64,000 nucleotides of DNA. Source: Microbacterium hominis. Lineage in GTDB: Bacteria > Actinomycetota > Actinomycetes > Actinomycetales > Microbacteriaceae. The notes beneath the pieces were generated by a model. That model had not been told where the DNA came from and did no database searches. It saw nothing but the letters and a program-made list of their open reading frames with translations. The position numbers and the translations under genes are program-made. Position 1 is the stretch's first letter. Each line of letters begins with the position of its first letter. The stretch lies in assembly GCF_013282805.1 (NCBI RefSeq), contig NZ_CP054038.1, positions 868,001 to 932,000 on the forward strand, in the 5' to 3' direction. Shown in pieces: positions 51,479-60,811 of the stretch.

Positions 51479-51484
51479 TAGGGT
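51479..51484 (+). promoter_or_regulatory. -10 box (TAGGGT), leaderless DUF2510 gene
   Basis: TAGGGT is 7 nt before ATG 51492, in a 22-nt gap after the previous stop; no Shine-Dalgarno. Confidence 0.5.
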
Positions 51485-51491
51485 GGCCCCC

Positions 51492-52412
51492 ATGAGCACG
51501 ACGCCTCCCGGGTGGTACGACGACGGCCACGGCGCCCTGCGCTGGTGGGACGGCGCGCACTGGACCGAGCACGTGGCCGAGCCCGACCCCGAGCCCGCCG
51601 TGGGCGTCGCTCCCGAGACCGGCATCGCCCCCGCGCCGACGCCCGAGGGGATGGATGCCACGCCCGGCGGCCCGCAGGCGCCGGCCGTGCCCGCCGAGCC
51701 CACCGCGGCCGAATCCGTGCTCCCGCCGGAGCTCGCCGCCGAGTTCGATGCAGCGGCTGCCGCCTCGGCCGGCATGCCCTCGCCCGCCGGATCGCCCGAC
51801 TACACGGCCTACACGGGGACCGCCCCGACCGTGCCCGGCAACCCCGCCTATCCGGGCGGGTATCCGGCCGACTACGCGGGACAGGGGGCATTCGTCTCGG
51901 CGACCGAGCCCACCAAGTCGAAGCTCTGGATCGTCTGGGTCGTGCTCGGCGTCGTGCTGCTGGGCATCGTGATCGGCGCGGCCGTGCTCATTCCGCTGCT
52001 GTTCCTCAGCCTCACCTCGAGCTCGTCCGTCTCGCCCGAGGGGGAGGCTCAGACCGCTGCGGTGGCGGCGGTCGAGCTGTACGACGAGGCCTGGCAGGAG
52101 GTCGACTGCGACAAGCTCGTCTCGTCGACCACCGATGACTTCCGGTCGACGCAGCGGCTCGACGACTGCGAGGTGTTCGAAGCGCAGGCCGCGCCGTTCG
52201 CCGCCTCCGTGGAGAACTACGAGGTCAGCATCGACACCATCGCCGCGGCCGACGACGAGATCGTCATCGAGACCACCGAGACCTACGACGCGCTGTTCGA
52301 TCAAGAGGGAAACCCCACCGATCAGACCTCGCCGTTCGAGGTGCATTACCGCTACACGATCGTGCCCGAAGACGGCGGCTGGCTCATCGACGACCTGGCG
52401 AACGCCGAGTGA
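51492..52412 (+). CDS. DUF2510-domain membrane protein
   Basis: 306 aa. The N-terminal PPGWYDDGHGALRWWDGAHW is the DUF2510 signature common in actinobacteria. A Pro/Ala-rich cytoplasmic linker (about 30-135) leads to one membrane helix (about 145-170). The outer domain (about 185-306), with two cysteines (DCDKLV, DDCEVF), looks like a NTF2/lumazine-type fold. Function unknown. Overlaps the TauE gene by 4 nt. Confidence 0.82.
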   Translation: MSTTPPGWYDDGHGALRWWDGAHWTEHVAEPDPEPAVGVAPETGIAPAPTPEGMDATPGGPQAPAVPAEPTAAESVLPPELAAEFDAAAAASAGMPSPAGSPDYTAYTGTAPTVPGNPAYPGGYPADYAGQGAFVSATEPTKSKLWIVWVVLGVVLLGIVIGAAVLIPLLFLSLTSSSSVSPEGEAQTAAVAAVELYDEAWQEVDCDKLVSSTTDDFRSTQRLDDCEVFEAQAAPFAASVENYEVSIDTIAAADDEIVIETTETYDALFDQEGNPTDQTSPFEVHYRYTIVPEDGGWLIDDLANAE

Positions 52413-53203
52413 GCGAGGTCGCCCCTCGCGCGCGCGGCGCGCGGTTCATCCTCACCTGTCTGGGGGTGGGCCTGCTGGCGGGGCTCCTTTCGGGGCTGTT
52501 CGGCGTCGGCGGCGGCACCGTCATCGTGCCGCTGCTCGTGCTGATCCTCGCCTTCGACCAGCGCCTCGCGTCGGGCACGTCGCTGGCGGCGATCGTGCCG
52601 ACCGCGACCGTCGGTGTCATCTCTTACGGCGTCCAGGGCGAGGTCGCGTGGATTCCCGCGCTCATCCTCGCCGCCGGCGCCGTCGTCGGCGCCCAGATCG
52701 GCACGTGGCTGCTCGCGCGACTCTCGCAGACCGTGCTGCGGTGGAGCTTCGTCGGCTTCCTCGCCGTCGTGATCGTGACGCTGTTCATCGTGATCCCCTC
52801 GCGCGACGCCGGGCTGGAGCTCACCTGGCTGAGCGGGATCAGCCTCATCGTGCTGGGACTGATCACCGGCATCCTCTCGGGCCTGCTCGGCGTCGGCGGC
52901 GGCATCGTCGTCGTCCCCGCGCTCATGATCCTGTTCGGCACGAGCGACCTCATCGCCAAGGGCACGTCGCTGCTCATGATGATCCCGACGGCGATCTCCG
53001 GCACCATCGGCAACTTCCGCCGTCACAACGTCGATCTGCCCGCCGCGCTGCTGGTGGGTGTCGCCGCCTGCACGACCACGGCACTCGGCGCGTGGCTAGC
53101 CGCGCTCCTCCAGCCCGGGGTCGCCAACGCTCTGTTCGCCGTCTTCCTCGTGGTGATCGCCGTGCAGATGGCGATGAAAGCGCTCCGCTCCCGTCGCGGC
53201 TGA
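52409..53203 (+). CDS. TauE/SafE-family permease
   Basis: 264 aa from GTG 52409, overlapping the upstream stop. There are eight predicted helices in two homologous halves, each opening with the family repeat (GLLSGLFGVGGGTVIVPLL and GILSGLLGVGGGIVVVPAL). These proteins export or import sulfite and organosulfur anions; the specific anion is unknown. Coupled translation with the DUF2510 protein suggests the two work together. Confidence 0.93.
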   Translation: MSEVAPRARGARFILTCLGVGLLAGLLSGLFGVGGGTVIVPLLVLILAFDQRLASGTSLAAIVPTATVGVISYGVQGEVAWIPALILAAGAVVGAQIGTWLLARLSQTVLRWSFVGFLAVVIVTLFIVIPSRDAGLELTWLSGISLIVLGLITGILSGLLGVGGGIVVVPALMILFGTSDLIAKGTSLLMMIPTAISGTIGNFRRHNVDLPAALLVGVAACTTTALGAWLAALLQPGVANALFAVFLVVIAVQMAMKALRSRRG

Positions 53204-53208
53204 CCCGA

Positions 53209-53233
53209 TGGATGCCGGGGGCACCGGCATCCA
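53209..53233. terminator. Hairpin between convergent tauE and ROK genes
   Basis: 10-bp stem TGGATGCCGG / CCGGCATCCA with a 5-nt loop, made of the over-represented 7-mer and its complement. Confidence 0.65.
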
Positions 53234-53234
53234 C

Positions 53235-54443
53235 TCACCCGACGGCCGCCGGCGCGGCCTGCGCCATGAATGCCGTGAGCGACTCCGGCGACAGGGCGTG
53301 CTCGATGGCCAGCATGCTCGCCCCGCGCACGCCGGCGTGCTGTGCGGCCGCGGACGGCACGATGGCCAGATGCTCGGTGGCGAGGGGGATGGAGCGGGTG
53401 TACACGACCTCCCGCACCCCGGCGATGAGATGCTCGCCGACACGCGCCATCGATCCGCCGATGGTGATCACGGACGGGTTCACAAGGCTGACGCACGTCG
53501 TCAGCACCTCGCCGATGTCGCGTCCGGCCTGGCGCACGGCCTGGATCGCATCGATGTTCCCGCGCTTGACGAGGTCGACGACGTCGTCGCCGGTCTCGGC
53601 AGCCACTCCCTGCGCCCGCAGGTCCCGGGCGATCGCAGGTCCGGAGGCGAGCGCCTCGAGACACCCCTTATTGCCGCAGTGGCAGGGCACCCCCGCGCCG
53701 CGGGCTACCTGCACGTGCCCGATGTCGCCCGCGATGCCCTGTGCTCCGCGCTGCAGCGCACCGCCGGAGATGAGACCGGCGCCGATGCCCGTGGCGACCT
53801 TCACGAACATGAGGTGCTCCACGCCCGGGTAGGCCGTGGCGCGCTCGCCGAGCGCCATGATGTTCACATCGTTGTCGACCAGCACCGGCACGTCGAGGTG
53901 CTGCTGCACCCAGCCCGGCACGTCGAAGCGATCCCAGCCCGGCATGATCGGGGGGTTGACCGGCTGGCCGGTCGAATGCTCGACCGGCCCGGGCACGCCC
54001 ATGCCGATCGCCGCGACGTCGCCGGTGGGGCGACCGAGGTCGGCCAGCAGCTGGACGGCGTTGTCGACCACCCAGGTGAGCACCGGTTCAGGACCGAGGC
54101 CCACGTCGAGCGGTTCGAGGTGCTCGGCCATGACGTTCCCGGCCAGATCGGCGACGGCGAGGGTCGCATGCGAGGCGCCGATGTCGGCGGCCAGAACCAG
54201 GCGCGCCTGCGGGTTGAGCGCGAACTGCGAGGGCGGCCGGCCACCGGTCGAGACCGATTCGGCGACGGGGATCACCAGACCCATCCGCAGCAGTTCGTCG
54301 ACGCGGATCGCGATCGTCGAGCGGGCCAGCCCGGTCGCCTTCGCCAGCTGCGCCCGTGTGCGGGGGGCGCCGTCGCGCATCAGCTGGAACAGCTGGCTGA
54401 CGCCCGAGGCGGCGGGGGCCGGGTCAACGCTCATACTTGCCAC
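53235..54443 (-). CDS. ROK-family transcriptional regulator (NagC/XylR type)
   Basis: 402 aa from GTG 54443, 5 nt after a TAGAGT -10 box; ATG 54434 is an alternative. The N-terminal winged helix (TRAQLAKATGLARSTIAIRVDEL) is followed by a ROK kinase-fold domain: LAADIGASHATLAVADL, PVLVDNDVNIMALGE, and the zinc motif CHCGNKGCLE. It probably senses the sugar carried by the adjacent ribose-type transporter and controls that transporter's divergent promoters. A hairpin at 54515-54546 separates it from the permease gene. Confidence 0.93.
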   Translation of the reverse strand: MASMSVDPAPAASGVSQLFQLMRDGAPRTRAQLAKATGLARSTIAIRVDELLRMGLVIPVAESVSTGGRPPSQFALNPQARLVLAADIGASHATLAVADLAGNVMAEHLEPLDVGLGPEPVLTWVVDNAVQLLADLGRPTGDVAAIGMGVPGPVEHSTGQPVNPPIMPGWDRFDVPGWVQQHLDVPVLVDNDVNIMALGERATAYPGVEHLMFVKVATGIGAGLISGGALQRGAQGIAGDIGHVQVARGAGVPCHCGNKGCLEALASGPAIARDLRAQGVAAETGDDVVDLVKRGNIDAIQAVRQAGRDIGEVLTTCVSLVNPSVITIGGSMARVGEHLIAGVREVVYTRSIPLATEHLAIVPSAAAQHAGVRGASMLAIEHALSPESLTAFMAQAAPAAVG

Positions 54444-54514
54444 ATTTCACTCTAACGACGGCGGTTCGCGACCCGAAGTCCGGCGACTTCTGCCGGAGCC
54501 GGCCGCCGATCTCC

Positions 54515-54546
54515 GTCGCGGCGGCGGAAGATCCCGCCACCGCGAC
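54515..54546 (-). terminator. Hairpin after the permease gene
   Basis: GTCGCGG pairs with CCGCGAC, and after one mismatch GGCGG pairs with CCGCC. Located just beyond the permease stop and before the ROK gene on the same strand. Confidence 0.5.
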
Positions 54547-54556
54547 GACAGGGTGC

Positions 54557-55615
54557 CTACGATGAACGGCCGACGGGCTTCGCGAAGCGCTGCTGCAGCA
54601 GAACGGCGACGACGATGATGACGCCCTTGGCGACGGCCTGCACCGACGAGGTGAGGTTGTTCTGCACGAAGACGTTCGTGAGAACGGCGAAGATCAGCAC
54701 GCCGAACACGGTTCCGGTGATGGTGCCGCGTCCGCCGACCAGCAGCGTGCCTCCGACGACGACCGCGGCGATGGCGTCGAGTTCGTAGAGCAGGCCGTGG
54801 GTGGAGGTCCCCGCCGTGGTGCGTCCGAGGATCATCACGGCGGCGATGCCGGCGCTCAGGCCGGCGAGGGCGTAGAGCCACATCGTGTGGCGTCGCACGT
54901 CGATTCCCGCGAGGCGGGCCGCCTCGCGGTTTCCGCCGATCGCGACCGTGCGGCGACCGAACGTGGTGCGGTTGAGCAGCACCCAGCCGGCGACCGCGAC
55001 GAGCACGAAGATCCAGATCAGGATGTCCACCCCGAGGATGTCCTCGTTGAGCGCGTTGATGAACCCGCGGTCGCCGACGATCAGCGTGCGGCGCTCGGCG
55101 AGGATCTCGGCGAGGCCTCGCGCGGCGACGAGCATGGCGAGGGTGGCCATGAAGGCCACCACATTGCCGTACGCGATCACGATGCCGTTGATGAGGCCGG
55201 CGGCCAGGCCCACACCAAGGGCCATGAGGATCATGAACACCCAGTGGGTGTCGTCGACGAGGTCCTGCACGGCCGCCAGCGTCGCGGCCACCGAGGCGAG
55301 CCCCATGACCGAACCGACGGACAGGTCGATGCCTCCGGCGATGATGACCAGCGTCATGCCGATCGCGATCACCCCGACGATCGAGGCCTGGCGGAGGATC
55401 GTCAGCGCGTTGCTGAGGTTCGCGAAGTCGGCGCCGGCCGTCACCGTGCCGACGACGATGAGGAGCAGGAGGGCCACGACCAGGCCGAGGTTGCGCCCGA
55501 CGGAGCCGGACAGGAGATTCTGGATGCCGGAAGAGGCGCGTCCGCCGCCAGACGGCGGAGTCGCATCGGCGGGCGGAGAGGCGACGGCGCCTCCGGAGGT
55601 GGTCTGCTCGCTCAC
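54557..55615 (-). CDS. Ribose-type ABC transporter permease (RbsC-like)
   Basis: 352 aa from GTG 55615, which overlaps the ATPase stop by 4 nt. A hydrophilic N-terminus, then eight to ten membrane helices; AIGMTLVIIAGGIDLSVGS is the RbsC/BPD_transp_2 signature and GGNREAARLAGIDV is the ATPase-facing loop. Imports a monosaccharide or polyol. The partner binding protein is on the opposite strand. Confidence 0.93.
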   Translation of the reverse strand: MSEQTTSGGAVASPPADATPPSGGGRASSGIQNLLSGSVGRNLGLVVALLLLIVVGTVTAGADFANLSNALTILRQASIVGVIAIGMTLVIIAGGIDLSVGSVMGLASVAATLAAVQDLVDDTHWVFMILMALGVGLAAGLINGIVIAYGNVVAFMATLAMLVAARGLAEILAERRTLIVGDRGFINALNEDILGVDILIWIFVLVAVAGWVLLNRTTFGRRTVAIGGNREAARLAGIDVRRHTMWLYALAGLSAGIAAVMILGRTTAGTSTHGLLYELDAIAAVVVGGTLLVGGRGTITGTVFGVLIFAVLTNVFVQNNLTSSVQAVAKGVIIVVAVLLQQRFAKPVGRSS

Positions 55616-57132
55616 GCGGCGGTTCCTTTCATGACGAGGTCGAGCACGCCGTGCTCGTCGATCTGCGAAGCGGGGAGGGATTGGAGCACGCGTCCGTCCG
55701 AGACGACGAGCACGGTGTCGGCGAGACCGAGGACTTCCTCGATCTCGCTGGAGACGATGACGATGGCATTGCCCGCGGCCGACAGCCGCCGGATGAGCGC
55801 GTAGATCTCCGCGCGCGCCCCCACGTCGACGCCGCGCGTGGGCTCGTCGAGCAGCAGCACGCGGGTGCCGTGCACGAGCCACCGCGCAAGCAGGATCTTC
55901 TGCTGGTTGCCGCCGGAGAGCGTCGCGGCGGGGCGGTCGGGATCGGCCGGGCGCAGTTCGAGCGCCTCGATCTGCTCGCGGGCGACAGCGCGCTCGGCGC
56001 GTTCGTCGAGGAAGCCGGCTTTGGCGAAGCGCCCCATCGACGACAGGGTGACGTTCATGAAGATCGGCTGCTGGAGCACGAGGCCCTGGCTCTTGCGCTC
56101 TTCGGGGGAGAGGCCGATGCCGGCGGCGACGGCGGCGGTGACGGAGCCGCGACGCAGGCGGGAGCCGCTCACCCGCACCTCTCCGGCCGTGCGGCGCCGC
56201 GCGCCGTAGATCGTCTCGAGGATCTCCGAGCGGCCCGAGCCGACCAGGCCCGCGAGTCCGACGATCTCGCCGGCCCGCACGCGGAAGGACACGTCCTCGA
56301 ACAGGCCCGTCGCGCCGAGCCCGTCGACCTCGAGCACCACCGGGGCATCGTCGGCGACCGGCACCGCGGGCGGGAACACGTTCTCGACGTTGCGGCCGGT
56401 CATCAGGGTGATGAGCTCATGCGTCGGGGTGTCGGCCACAGCCAGTCCGCTGGCCATCGACCGCCCGTCCTTGAGGACGGTGATGCGGTCGCCGATCTGG
56501 CGGATCTCCTCGAGGCGGTGGGTGATGTACACGACGGCGATGCCGGTCGCTGTCAGCTCGCGGACGACGTGGAAGAGGTTCTTCACCTCCTCGGTGTCGA
56601 GCACCGCGCTCGGCTCGTCCATGATGATCAGCTTGATGTCGTGGGAGAGCGCGCGGGCCATGCTCACGATCTGCTTGTTCGCCGCGCTGAGCTCGCCGAC
56701 CTCCATGTGCGGGGAGAGCCCCGGGTGACCGAGGCGGCGGAGGAGCTCGCGGGTCTGCTTGGCGGCCTCGGACCGCCGCGTGAAGCCGCCGCGCGCGACC
56801 TCGTGTCCGAGGAAGATGTTCTCGGCGATGGTCAGGCCGTCGACGACGTCGAGCTCCTGGTACATGGTGGCGATGCCGAGGGCGAGCGCCGCCTGCGGAT
56901 CGGGGATCGTGACGTTCTCGCCGAGCCAGATGATCTCACCGCCGTCGGGGCGGTGCACCCCCGCGAGGGTCTTGATGAGCGTGGACTTGCCGGCGCCGTT
57001 CTGGCCCAGCACGCAGTGCACCTCGCCCGGGGTCACCTCGAGGTCGACGCCGCGCAGCGCCTGCACACCGGCGAACGACTTCGTCACGTTGCGGACGGCG
57101 AGTAATGCCGACGGATGGTCATCTTTGATCAC
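55612..57132 (-). CDS. Ribose-type ABC transporter ATPase (RbsA-like, double domain)
   Basis: 506 aa from GTG 57132; the frame extends further upstream but a TATTGT -10 box lies 7 nt before this GTG, so the transcript is probably leaderless. First half: Walker A GQNGAGKST, signature VGELSAANKQ, Walker B IIMDEPSAVLD. Second half: degenerate Walker A (GLVGSGRSE), signature LSGGNQQK, Walker B LLLDEPTRGVD. This asymmetry is normal for RbsA/XylG-type sugar importers. Confidence 0.93.
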   Translation of the reverse strand: MIKDDHPSALLAVRNVTKSFAGVQALRGVDLEVTPGEVHCVLGQNGAGKSTLIKTLAGVHRPDGGEIIWLGENVTIPDPQAALALGIATMYQELDVVDGLTIAENIFLGHEVARGGFTRRSEAAKQTRELLRRLGHPGLSPHMEVGELSAANKQIVSMARALSHDIKLIIMDEPSAVLDTEEVKNLFHVVRELTATGIAVVYITHRLEEIRQIGDRITVLKDGRSMASGLAVADTPTHELITLMTGRNVENVFPPAVPVADDAPVVLEVDGLGATGLFEDVSFRVRAGEIVGLAGLVGSGRSEILETIYGARRRTAGEVRVSGSRLRRGSVTAAVAAGIGLSPEERKSQGLVLQQPIFMNVTLSSMGRFAKAGFLDERAERAVAREQIEALELRPADPDRPAATLSGGNQQKILLARWLVHGTRVLLLDEPTRGVDVGARAEIYALIRRLSAAGNAIVIVSSEIEEVLGLADTVLVVSDGRVLQSLPASQIDEHGVLDLVMKGTAA

Positions 57133-57139
57133 CCGCCGC

Positions 57140-57145
57140 ACAATA
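57140..57145 (-). promoter_or_regulatory. -10 box (TATTGT) of the leaderless transporter operon
   Basis: On the minus strand, 7 nt before GTG 57132. Confidence 0.5.
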
Positions 57146-57281
57146 CACAGGTTTCGGGTGCTTGCCGAGGGGGTGCGCGAGGTCGATGCGCGATCGTTGC
57201 GCGTGACGGTCATCGTGATTTCCGCGCGATCTCGGGCGGAAAATCACGAACGGGACACTTTTGGCAGGACGTGAGCAAAAG

Positions 57282-57315
57282 CTGACACAAGCGAGCATGC
57301 TTCTGCTAGCTTGTC
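57282..57315 (+). promoter_or_regulatory. Promoter and inverted repeat before the binding-protein gene
   Basis: CTGACA (57282-57287) and TAGCTT (57307-57312) could be -35 and -10 with a 19-nt spacer. ACAAGC (57287-57292) and GCTTGT (57309-57314) form an inverted repeat over both, a plausible ROK operator. Confidence 0.4.
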
Positions 57316-57397
57316 CCCCGTCAGCGCGGACGCCTCGAGTGCGATGAGCCGAGCGATGCCCCGCTGTCCCTGCTGCATCACATTCAAGGAGGAAGAA

Positions 57398-58444
57398 ATG
57401 CGCTCACACCTGAACGCACGCACCCGGCTGGTGCTCACCGGCACGGCGATGGTCGCGGCGATCGGACTGCTCGCGGGCTGCACCGGCTCGGGCGAAGAGG
57501 AGTCGGTCGTCGACCAGGGAACGACCACCGAGGAGAACGCCGAGTCGGGCGACACCGTCGTCATCGGCTTCTCCGGGCCCGCGGCCGACCACGGCTGGCT
57601 TGGCGCCATCAACTCGGGGGCGCAGGCCGCTGCCGACAGCTTCGATGACGTCGACCTGCAGGTGGCCGAAGGCACCAACGACGCCAACACGCAGATCGCC
57701 GCCGTCGAGACGTTCGTGAACCAGGGCGTCGATGCGATCGTGCTGCTGCCCACCGACGGCGCCGCGCTCACCGAGGCGGCCATCGCCGCCATGGAAGCAG
57801 GCATCCCCGTCATCAACGTCGACCGTGAGTTCTCGAGCCCGTTCGCGGCGCGCGCCACGATCCTCGGCGACAACTACGGCATGGGCGTGTCGGCGGGCAC
57901 CTACATCTGCGAGCAGCTCGGCGACAACCCCGACGCGGTCGTGGCCGAGATCGCCGGCATCGACTCGCTGCCGCTCACCCAGGACCGCTCCCGCGGATTC
58001 GCCGACGCGCTCGGCGACTGCGGACTGGAGGTCTCGGCGCGCGTGGCTGCGGACTTCACCGTCGCGGGCGGCGAGGCGGCGGCCTCGCAGCTGCTGGCCG
58101 CCAACCCGCAGATCGACGCGCTGTGGAACCATGACGACGACCAGGGCGTCGGTGTGCTGGCGGCGATCGAGTCGGCCGGCCGGGACGAGTTCTTCATGAT
58201 GGGCGGCGCGGGGTCGCGCAACGCCATGGAGCTCATCCAGGAGGACAGCTCGGTGCTGAAGGCCACCGTCATCTACCCGTCGACCCAGGCGGCCGACGGC
58301 ATCGCGCTGGCGCGACTGATCGCGCAGGCCAAGACGATGGGCGACCTCATCACGCCGTCGGTCCCGAACCGGATCGTGCTCGACGCGCCGGTGGTCACCA
58401 AGGACAACGTCGACGAGTTCATCGACCTCTCCTTCGAATCCTGA
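57398..58444 (+). CDS. Ribose-type sugar-binding lipoprotein
   Basis: 348 aa, with AAGGAGGAAG before the ATG. Signal peptide with lipobox LLAGC (Cys27), then an acidic linker and a Peripla_BP_4 fold: VVIGFSGPAADHGWLGAINS, VDAIVLLPTDGAALTEA, IPVINVDREF. A NHDDDQGVGVLAAIES stretch near the hinge is typical of sugar-binding members. Delivers substrate to the divergently encoded permease/ATPase. The ligand cannot be determined. Confidence 0.92.
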   Translation: MRSHLNARTRLVLTGTAMVAAIGLLAGCTGSGEEESVVDQGTTTEENAESGDTVVIGFSGPAADHGWLGAINSGAQAAADSFDDVDLQVAEGTNDANTQIAAVETFVNQGVDAIVLLPTDGAALTEAAIAAMEAGIPVINVDREFSSPFAARATILGDNYGMGVSAGTYICEQLGDNPDAVVAEIAGIDSLPLTQDRSRGFADALGDCGLEVSARVAADFTVAGGEAAASQLLAANPQIDALWNHDDDQGVGVLAAIESAGRDEFFMMGGAGSRNAMELIQEDSSVLKATVIYPSTQAADGIALARLIAQAKTMGDLITPSVPNRIVLDAPVVTKDNVDEFIDLSFES

Positions 58445-58510
58445 GACCCGGGGCGCCCGTGTGGACGCGGGCGCCCCGAACCGACCTCCCGCGAGAGAGA
58501 GGACACCGCG

Positions 58511-59677
58511 TTGACCACACAGACGCTTCGCGTCGCCATGATCGGCCACGGCTTCATGGGCGCCGCGCACTCGCAGGGCTGGCGCGTCGCGCCGCGCTTC
58601 TTCGACCTGCCGCTGCAGCCGGAGATGGCGGTGCTCGTCGGGCGCACGGGCGCCGACGCCTCGGCGCGCAAGTGGGGCTGGGCCGAATCCGCCACCGACT
58701 GGCGGGCCGTGATCGACCGCGACGACATCGACGTGGTCGACATCGTCACCCCGGGAGACACCCACCGCGAGATCGCGATCGCCGCGCTCGCCGCCGGCAA
58801 GCACGTGCTCTGCGAGAAGCCCCTCGCGAACACCGTCGCCGAGGCGGAGGAGATGGATGCCGCGGCCACCGCCGCGGCCGAGCGCGGCATCCGCTCCATG
58901 GTCGGGTTCACATACCGGCGCGTGCCGGCGACGACCTTCGCTCGCGATCTCGTCGCCTCGGGGCGGCTCGGGCAGGTGCGCCAGGTGCGGGCGGAGTACC
59001 TCCAGGACTGGCTGATCGATCCGGAGGCGCCGCTGACATGGCGGCTGAAGAAGGACCTCGCGGGCTCGGGCGCGCTGGGCGACATCGGCGCCCATGCGAT
59101 CGATCTCACCGAGTACATCACCGGTCAGCAGGTCACCTCGGTGTCCGGCATCATCGAGACCCTCGTCGCGGAGCGTCCGCTGCTGGGCGAAGGAGTGGGG
59201 TTGTCGGGCACGGCGTCGAGCGAACGCGGCGCCGTCACCGTCGACGACGTCGCCCTGTTCACCGGACGCCTGTCGGGCGGGGCCCTCGCCTCGTTCGAGG
59301 CGAGCCGGTTCCGCACCGGCCGCAAGAACGCGCTGCGCATCGAGATCTCGGGATCGAAGGGCGCTCTCGCCTTCGACCTCGAGCGTTTGAACGAGCTGGA
59401 GTTCTACGACGCGACGCTGCCCGAGACCCAGCTGGGCTTCCAGCGGATCCTCGTCACCGAGCACGACCACCCCTACCTCGCACCGTGGTGGCCGACCGGC
59501 CACATGCTCGGCTACGAGCACGGCTTCTCGCACCAGGTCGGCGACTTCGTCACCGCGATCCACGCCGGCGCGCAGCCTCGGCCCTCCTTCGCCGACGGCC
59601 TGCATGTGCAGCGCGTGCTGGATGCCGTGGAGCGCAGCTCCGCCGCGGGGAGCACCTGGATCGACACGAGCGCCTGA
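58511..59677 (+). CDS. Gfo/Idh/MocA-family oxidoreductase
   Basis: 388 aa from TTG 58511 (AGAGAGAGGA upstream). VAMIGHGFMGAAH is the NAD(P) Rossmann loop; CEKPLANTVAEAEEM is the EKP motif with the catalytic Lys; GDIGAHAIDLTEY carries the GxxxxHxxD catalytic motif. Likely oxidises a sugar or polyol hydroxyl, such as C2 or C3. It follows the binding protein by 66 nt and precedes the epimerase, as in inositol or keto-sugar pathways. Confidence 0.93.
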   Translation: MTTQTLRVAMIGHGFMGAAHSQGWRVAPRFFDLPLQPEMAVLVGRTGADASARKWGWAESATDWRAVIDRDDIDVVDIVTPGDTHREIAIAALAAGKHVLCEKPLANTVAEAEEMDAAATAAAERGIRSMVGFTYRRVPATTFARDLVASGRLGQVRQVRAEYLQDWLIDPEAPLTWRLKKDLAGSGALGDIGAHAIDLTEYITGQQVTSVSGIIETLVAERPLLGEGVGLSGTASSERGAVTVDDVALFTGRLSGGALASFEASRFRTGRKNALRIEISGSKGALAFDLERLNELEFYDATLPETQLGFQRILVTEHDHPYLAPWWPTGHMLGYEHGFSHQVGDFVTAIHAGAQPRPSFADGLHVQRVLDAVERSSAAGSTWIDTSA

Positions 59678-59712
59678 GGCGCAGCATCCCGATCATCGGA
59701 AAGGACCACGCA

Positions 59713-60714
59713 ATGACGCGACCGATCACCCTGTTCACCGGCCAGTGGGCGGATCTGCCCTTCGAAGAGGTGGCGCGACTGGCCGCCGAGTGGGGCTACG
59801 ACGGCCTCGAGATCGCCTGCTGGGGCGACCACCTCGACCCGTGGCGCTGGGACGAGCCCGGGTACGTCGACGGCAAGCTCGCCGTACTCGAGCGCTACGG
59901 CCTGAAGGTGTGGGCGATCTCCAACCACCTCAAGGGGCAGGCGGTCTGCGACGATCCCATCGACCAGCGCCACCGCGACATCGTCTCCGATCGCGTGTGG
60001 GGAGACGGCGACCCCGAAGGCGTGCGTCAGCGCGCCGCCGAAGAGATGAAGCACACCGCGCGCCTGGCGGCCAAGCTCGGCGTGAAGACCGTCATCGGCT
60101 TCACCGGGTCGTCGATCTGGAAGTACGTCGCGATGTTCCCGCCGGTGTCGCAGGAGGCTGTCGACGCCGGGTACCAGGACTTCGCCGACCGGTGGAACCC
60201 GATCCTCGACGTGTTCGACGAGGTGGGCGTGCGCTTCGCGCACGAGGTGCACCCGTCGGAGATCGCCTACGACTACTGGACGACGGTGCGCACCCTCGAG
60301 GCGATCGGCCACCGGGAGGCGTTCGGGCTCAACTGGGACCCCTCGCACTTCATCTGGCAGCAGCTCGATCCCGTCGACTTCATCCTGGAGTTCCGCGACC
60401 GGATCTACCACGTCGACTGCAAGGACGTGAAGCTCAATGTCGGCAACGGCCGCAACGGCCGGCTCGGCTCGCACCTGGCGTGGGCGGATCTGCGGCGCGG
60501 GTGGGACTTCGTCTCGACCGGGCGCGGCGACGTGCCCTGGGAGGCCTCGTTCCGCGCGCTCAACGCGATCGGGTACGACGGGCCGATCTCGGTCGAGTGG
60601 GAGGACGCGGGGATGGACCGGCTGCTCGGCGCACCCGAAGCACTCGAGTTCGTCAGGCGGAACGCCTTCGCCGCGCCGACGGCCGCGTTCGACGCGGCGT
60701 TCAGCAGCCGCTGA
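59713..60714 (+). CDS. Sugar phosphate isomerase/epimerase (xylose isomerase-like TIM barrel)
   Basis: 333 aa, with GGAAAGG before the ATG. The AP_endonuc_2 fold shows metal ligands in FAHEVHPSEIAYD (Glu, His), LNWDPSHFIW (Asp, His), YHVDCKD (His, Asp) and ISVEWEDAGM (Glu). Acts after the dehydrogenase on a keto-sugar or inosose. Last gene of the plus-strand operon, closed by a hairpin. Confidence 0.92.
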   Translation: MTRPITLFTGQWADLPFEEVARLAAEWGYDGLEIACWGDHLDPWRWDEPGYVDGKLAVLERYGLKVWAISNHLKGQAVCDDPIDQRHRDIVSDRVWGDGDPEGVRQRAAEEMKHTARLAAKLGVKTVIGFTGSSIWKYVAMFPPVSQEAVDAGYQDFADRWNPILDVFDEVGVRFAHEVHPSEIAYDYWTTVRTLEAIGHREAFGLNWDPSHFIWQQLDPVDFILEFRDRIYHVDCKDVKLNVGNGRNGRLGSHLAWADLRRGWDFVSTGRGDVPWEASFRALNAIGYDGPISVEWEDAGMDRLLGAPEALEFVRRNAFAAPTAAFDAAFSSR

Positions 60715-60738
60715 GCCCCACCCGGCGACAGCCGAGGG

Positions 60739-60770
60739 AGAGTGGATGCCGCGGGCGCGGCATCCACTCT
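60739..60770 (+). terminator. Hairpin terminator after the sugar operon
   Basis: AGAGTGGATGCCGCG / CGCGGCATCCACTCT, a perfect 15-base inverted repeat with a 2-nt centre, containing the over-represented 7-mer on both arms. Confidence 0.75.
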
Positions 60771-60799
60771 GCGCCGCCGCCCTCCGCGGAGCCGGTCGG

Positions 60800-60805
60800 T
60801 AGGAT
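60800..60805 (+). promoter_or_regulatory. -10 box (TAGGAT), leaderless HadA-like gene
   Basis: TAGGAT is 6 nt before GTG 60812, with no Shine-Dalgarno. Confidence 0.5.
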
Positions 60806-60811
60806 GGCACG

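Noticed and set aside
57404..59605. 733-aa minus-strand open frame
   Set aside because: Antisense to the sugar-binding protein and Gfo/Idh genes, which have clear motifs; composition is R/V/G/H-rich.
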